Assembly: GCA_001782645.1 (NCBI GenBank) | Contig: MFPH01000045.1 | Location: forward strand, 1 to 6,487 | Length of the DNA: 6,487 nt | Source: Candidatus Levybacteria bacterium RIFCSPLOWO2_12_FULL_37_14 | GTDB taxonomy: Bacteria; Patescibacteriota; Microgenomatia; Levybacterales; UBA12049 | Direction of reading: 5' to 3' | Shown here: piece after piece, positions 5,993-6,487 of the stretch | Layout of the letters: every line of letters starts with the position of its first letter | Position numbering within the stretch: the first letter of the stretch is position 1 | The notes under the pieces: model-generated | Database searches by the model: none | The model's input: the letters and a program-made list of their open reading frames with translations, nothing else | What the model was told of the DNA's origin: nothing | Position numbers and translations under genes: made by a program

Positions 5993-6107
5993 TTTCAGGA
6001 TGCTAACCGGCTCATTGGTGGCAACTCCGACAATGGTGGTTTAGCCAACGTCAATGACAATTCTGTTGACAATCACAATGACAATACCGGTTTCTCGCTT
6101 GTGATAG
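5993..6107 (+). repeat. DGR template repeat (TR)
   Basis: Donor copy of the VR, in the same orientation. It contains 30 adenines, 16 of which are altered in VR. Read in the target frame it has 38 codons, 9 of them AAC/AAT (Asn), the typical DGR design because AAY can yield many residues but no stop. It is not itself within a coding gene. TR ends 4 bp before the stop codon of the oppositely oriented avd. Confidence 0.97.
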
Positions 6108-6111
6108 TCTC

Positions 6112-6487
6112 TCACTCCTTAACAGATTTAATCCAGCCACCCAACATCTTGCCAATTTCAAGAATATGGGAGATTATTTGCTGGTATTTATTGTTATCCA
6201 TACATTTAGTTTCGTTAGCCAACCTAAGAAGTATTTTTACAAGATCGAGTTTAATGCTGACTTTTTGCAGGATAGGCAGTTTTTGTTCATGAGTTGAATA
6301 TCCTGCTATTATTATTAGCTCAATAATTTCAAGGATGGTTTGGTCAATTTTCTGTCCGAGAGTATAACGTTTACCTTTCGGGAAAAGAGTTATAAATTGA
6401 CTAAAAAGCTTATAAATTTCATAGGTTTTGTGAAAGATTGGGATATCTAGGCCACTATAGGTGTGTGTGTGTGTGTGTGTGTGTGTG
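6112..6487 (-). CDS. avd: Avd-type DGR accessory variability protein (four-helix bundle), 5' end not in window
   Basis: A minus-strand frame runs from the right edge to TGA at 6112-6114. The last 115 residues start YSGLDIPIFHKTYEIYKLF and end IGKMLGGWIKSVKE. The IPIFHKTY-E-YKL start, the FPKGKRYTLGQKI segment, the SIKLDLVKILLRLA helix and the ending GxMLGGWIKS are hallmarks of the Avd / bAvd four-helix-bundle family. Avd forms a positively charged pentameric barrel that binds the DGR reverse transcriptase and TR RNA and is needed for mutagenic retrohoming. Length is typical. No ATG, GTG or TTG precedes the conserved start in frame; instead the frame reads His-Thr repeats through the (CA)n run up to the edge, so the start codon lies outside or is lost. 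It is convergent to TR and the target gene, an unusual orientation. Confidence 0.9.
   Translation of the reverse strand, partial: THTHTHTHTYSGLDIPIFHKTYEIYKLFSQFITLFPKGKRYTLGQKIDQTILEIIELIIIAGYSTHEQKLPILQKVSIKLDLVKILLRLANETKCMDNNKYQQIISHILEIGKMLGGWIKSVKE
6461..6487. repeat. (GT)n dinucleotide repeat at window edge
   Basis: Thirteen GT units plus a final G run to the last base. On the minus strand this is a (CA)n run inside the upstream frame of avd, before its first conserved residue. It may be a genuine microsatellite or an assembly artefact at a contig end. Confidence 0.85.

Larger units (their letters stand above)
5763..6107 (+). ncRNA. Predicted TR RNA of the diversity-generating retroelement
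   Basis: Adenine substitutions read on the + strand mean that the template RNA is transcribed in the + direction. The candidate promoter at 5728-5756 and the absence of a convincing gene in 5683-5992 suggest a dedicated non-coding transcript starting near 5763, containing the UGCG hairpin (5832-5853) and the TR (5993-6107). Its 3' end is not defined here and must lie inside the antisense of avd. Read-through from the target gene could also supply this RNA. Confidence 0.45.

Noticed and set aside
5545..6107. VR/TR pair as an ordinary gene duplication or a CRISPR-like repeat
   Set aside because: A duplication would show mismatches at all bases. The strict adenine bias and the adjacent avd identify a DGR, and there are only two copies with no spacer pattern.
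6101..6292. 63-codon + strand ORF
   Set aside because: It lies antisense to avd, whose conserved motifs are unmistakable.

Overview
The window is AT-rich with short spacers, small compact genes and the standard genetic code (TGA ends both the acylphosphatase and the avd gene). The gene set (a VTT-type membrane protein, acylphosphatase, ZIP transporter, membrane-anchored DsbA-like protein, a CPR-style large membrane protein and a diversity-generating retroelement) suggests a Candidate Phyla Radiation / Patescibacteria genome, possibly Microgenomates or Parcubacteria. This is inference from gene style; no taxonomic marker is present.

Layout. Positions 3-1183 (+) hold a tightly packed run: the C-terminal end of a VTT/YqaA-like membrane protein, acylphosphatase and a ZIP-family metal transporter. 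Convergent to it (1198-1965, -) is a DsbA-like thiol-disulfide protein with its own promoter and a REP-like palindrome in its leader. The 1981-2342 spacer also hides a 53-codon minus-strand ORF (2070-2231). Then follow, on +, a Crp/Fnr-family regulator (2343-3014) and a 530-residue membrane protein of unknown function (3079-4671). Each has a promoter so close to its ATG that the transcripts would be leaderless or nearly so.

The notable system is at 4693-6487: a diversity-generating retroelement (DGR). A strong promoter drives a 316-residue target protein (4732-5682) whose C-terminus contains a 115-bp variable repeat (VR, 5545-5659). A template repeat (TR, 5993-6107) lies 448 bp downstream in the same orientation. 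The two differ at 16 positions and every difference falls on a TR adenine, the signature of adenine-specific mutagenic retrohoming. An Avd-type four-helix-bundle accessory gene follows on the opposite strand (6112 to the right edge), its stop codon 4 bp from the TR. No reverse transcriptase is visible; it presumably lies beyond the right edge.

Between target and TR is a gene-free stretch with a candidate promoter for the TR RNA (5728-5756) and a perfect 9-bp hairpin with a UGCG tetraloop (5832-5853). The window ends in a (GT)n run that enters the 5' end of avd. Working model: the target is expressed from 4693-4722, the TR RNA from 5728 onward, and an unseen RT with Avd copies the TR into VR, diversifying up to 20 codons of a C-type-lectin-like ligand-binding surface.
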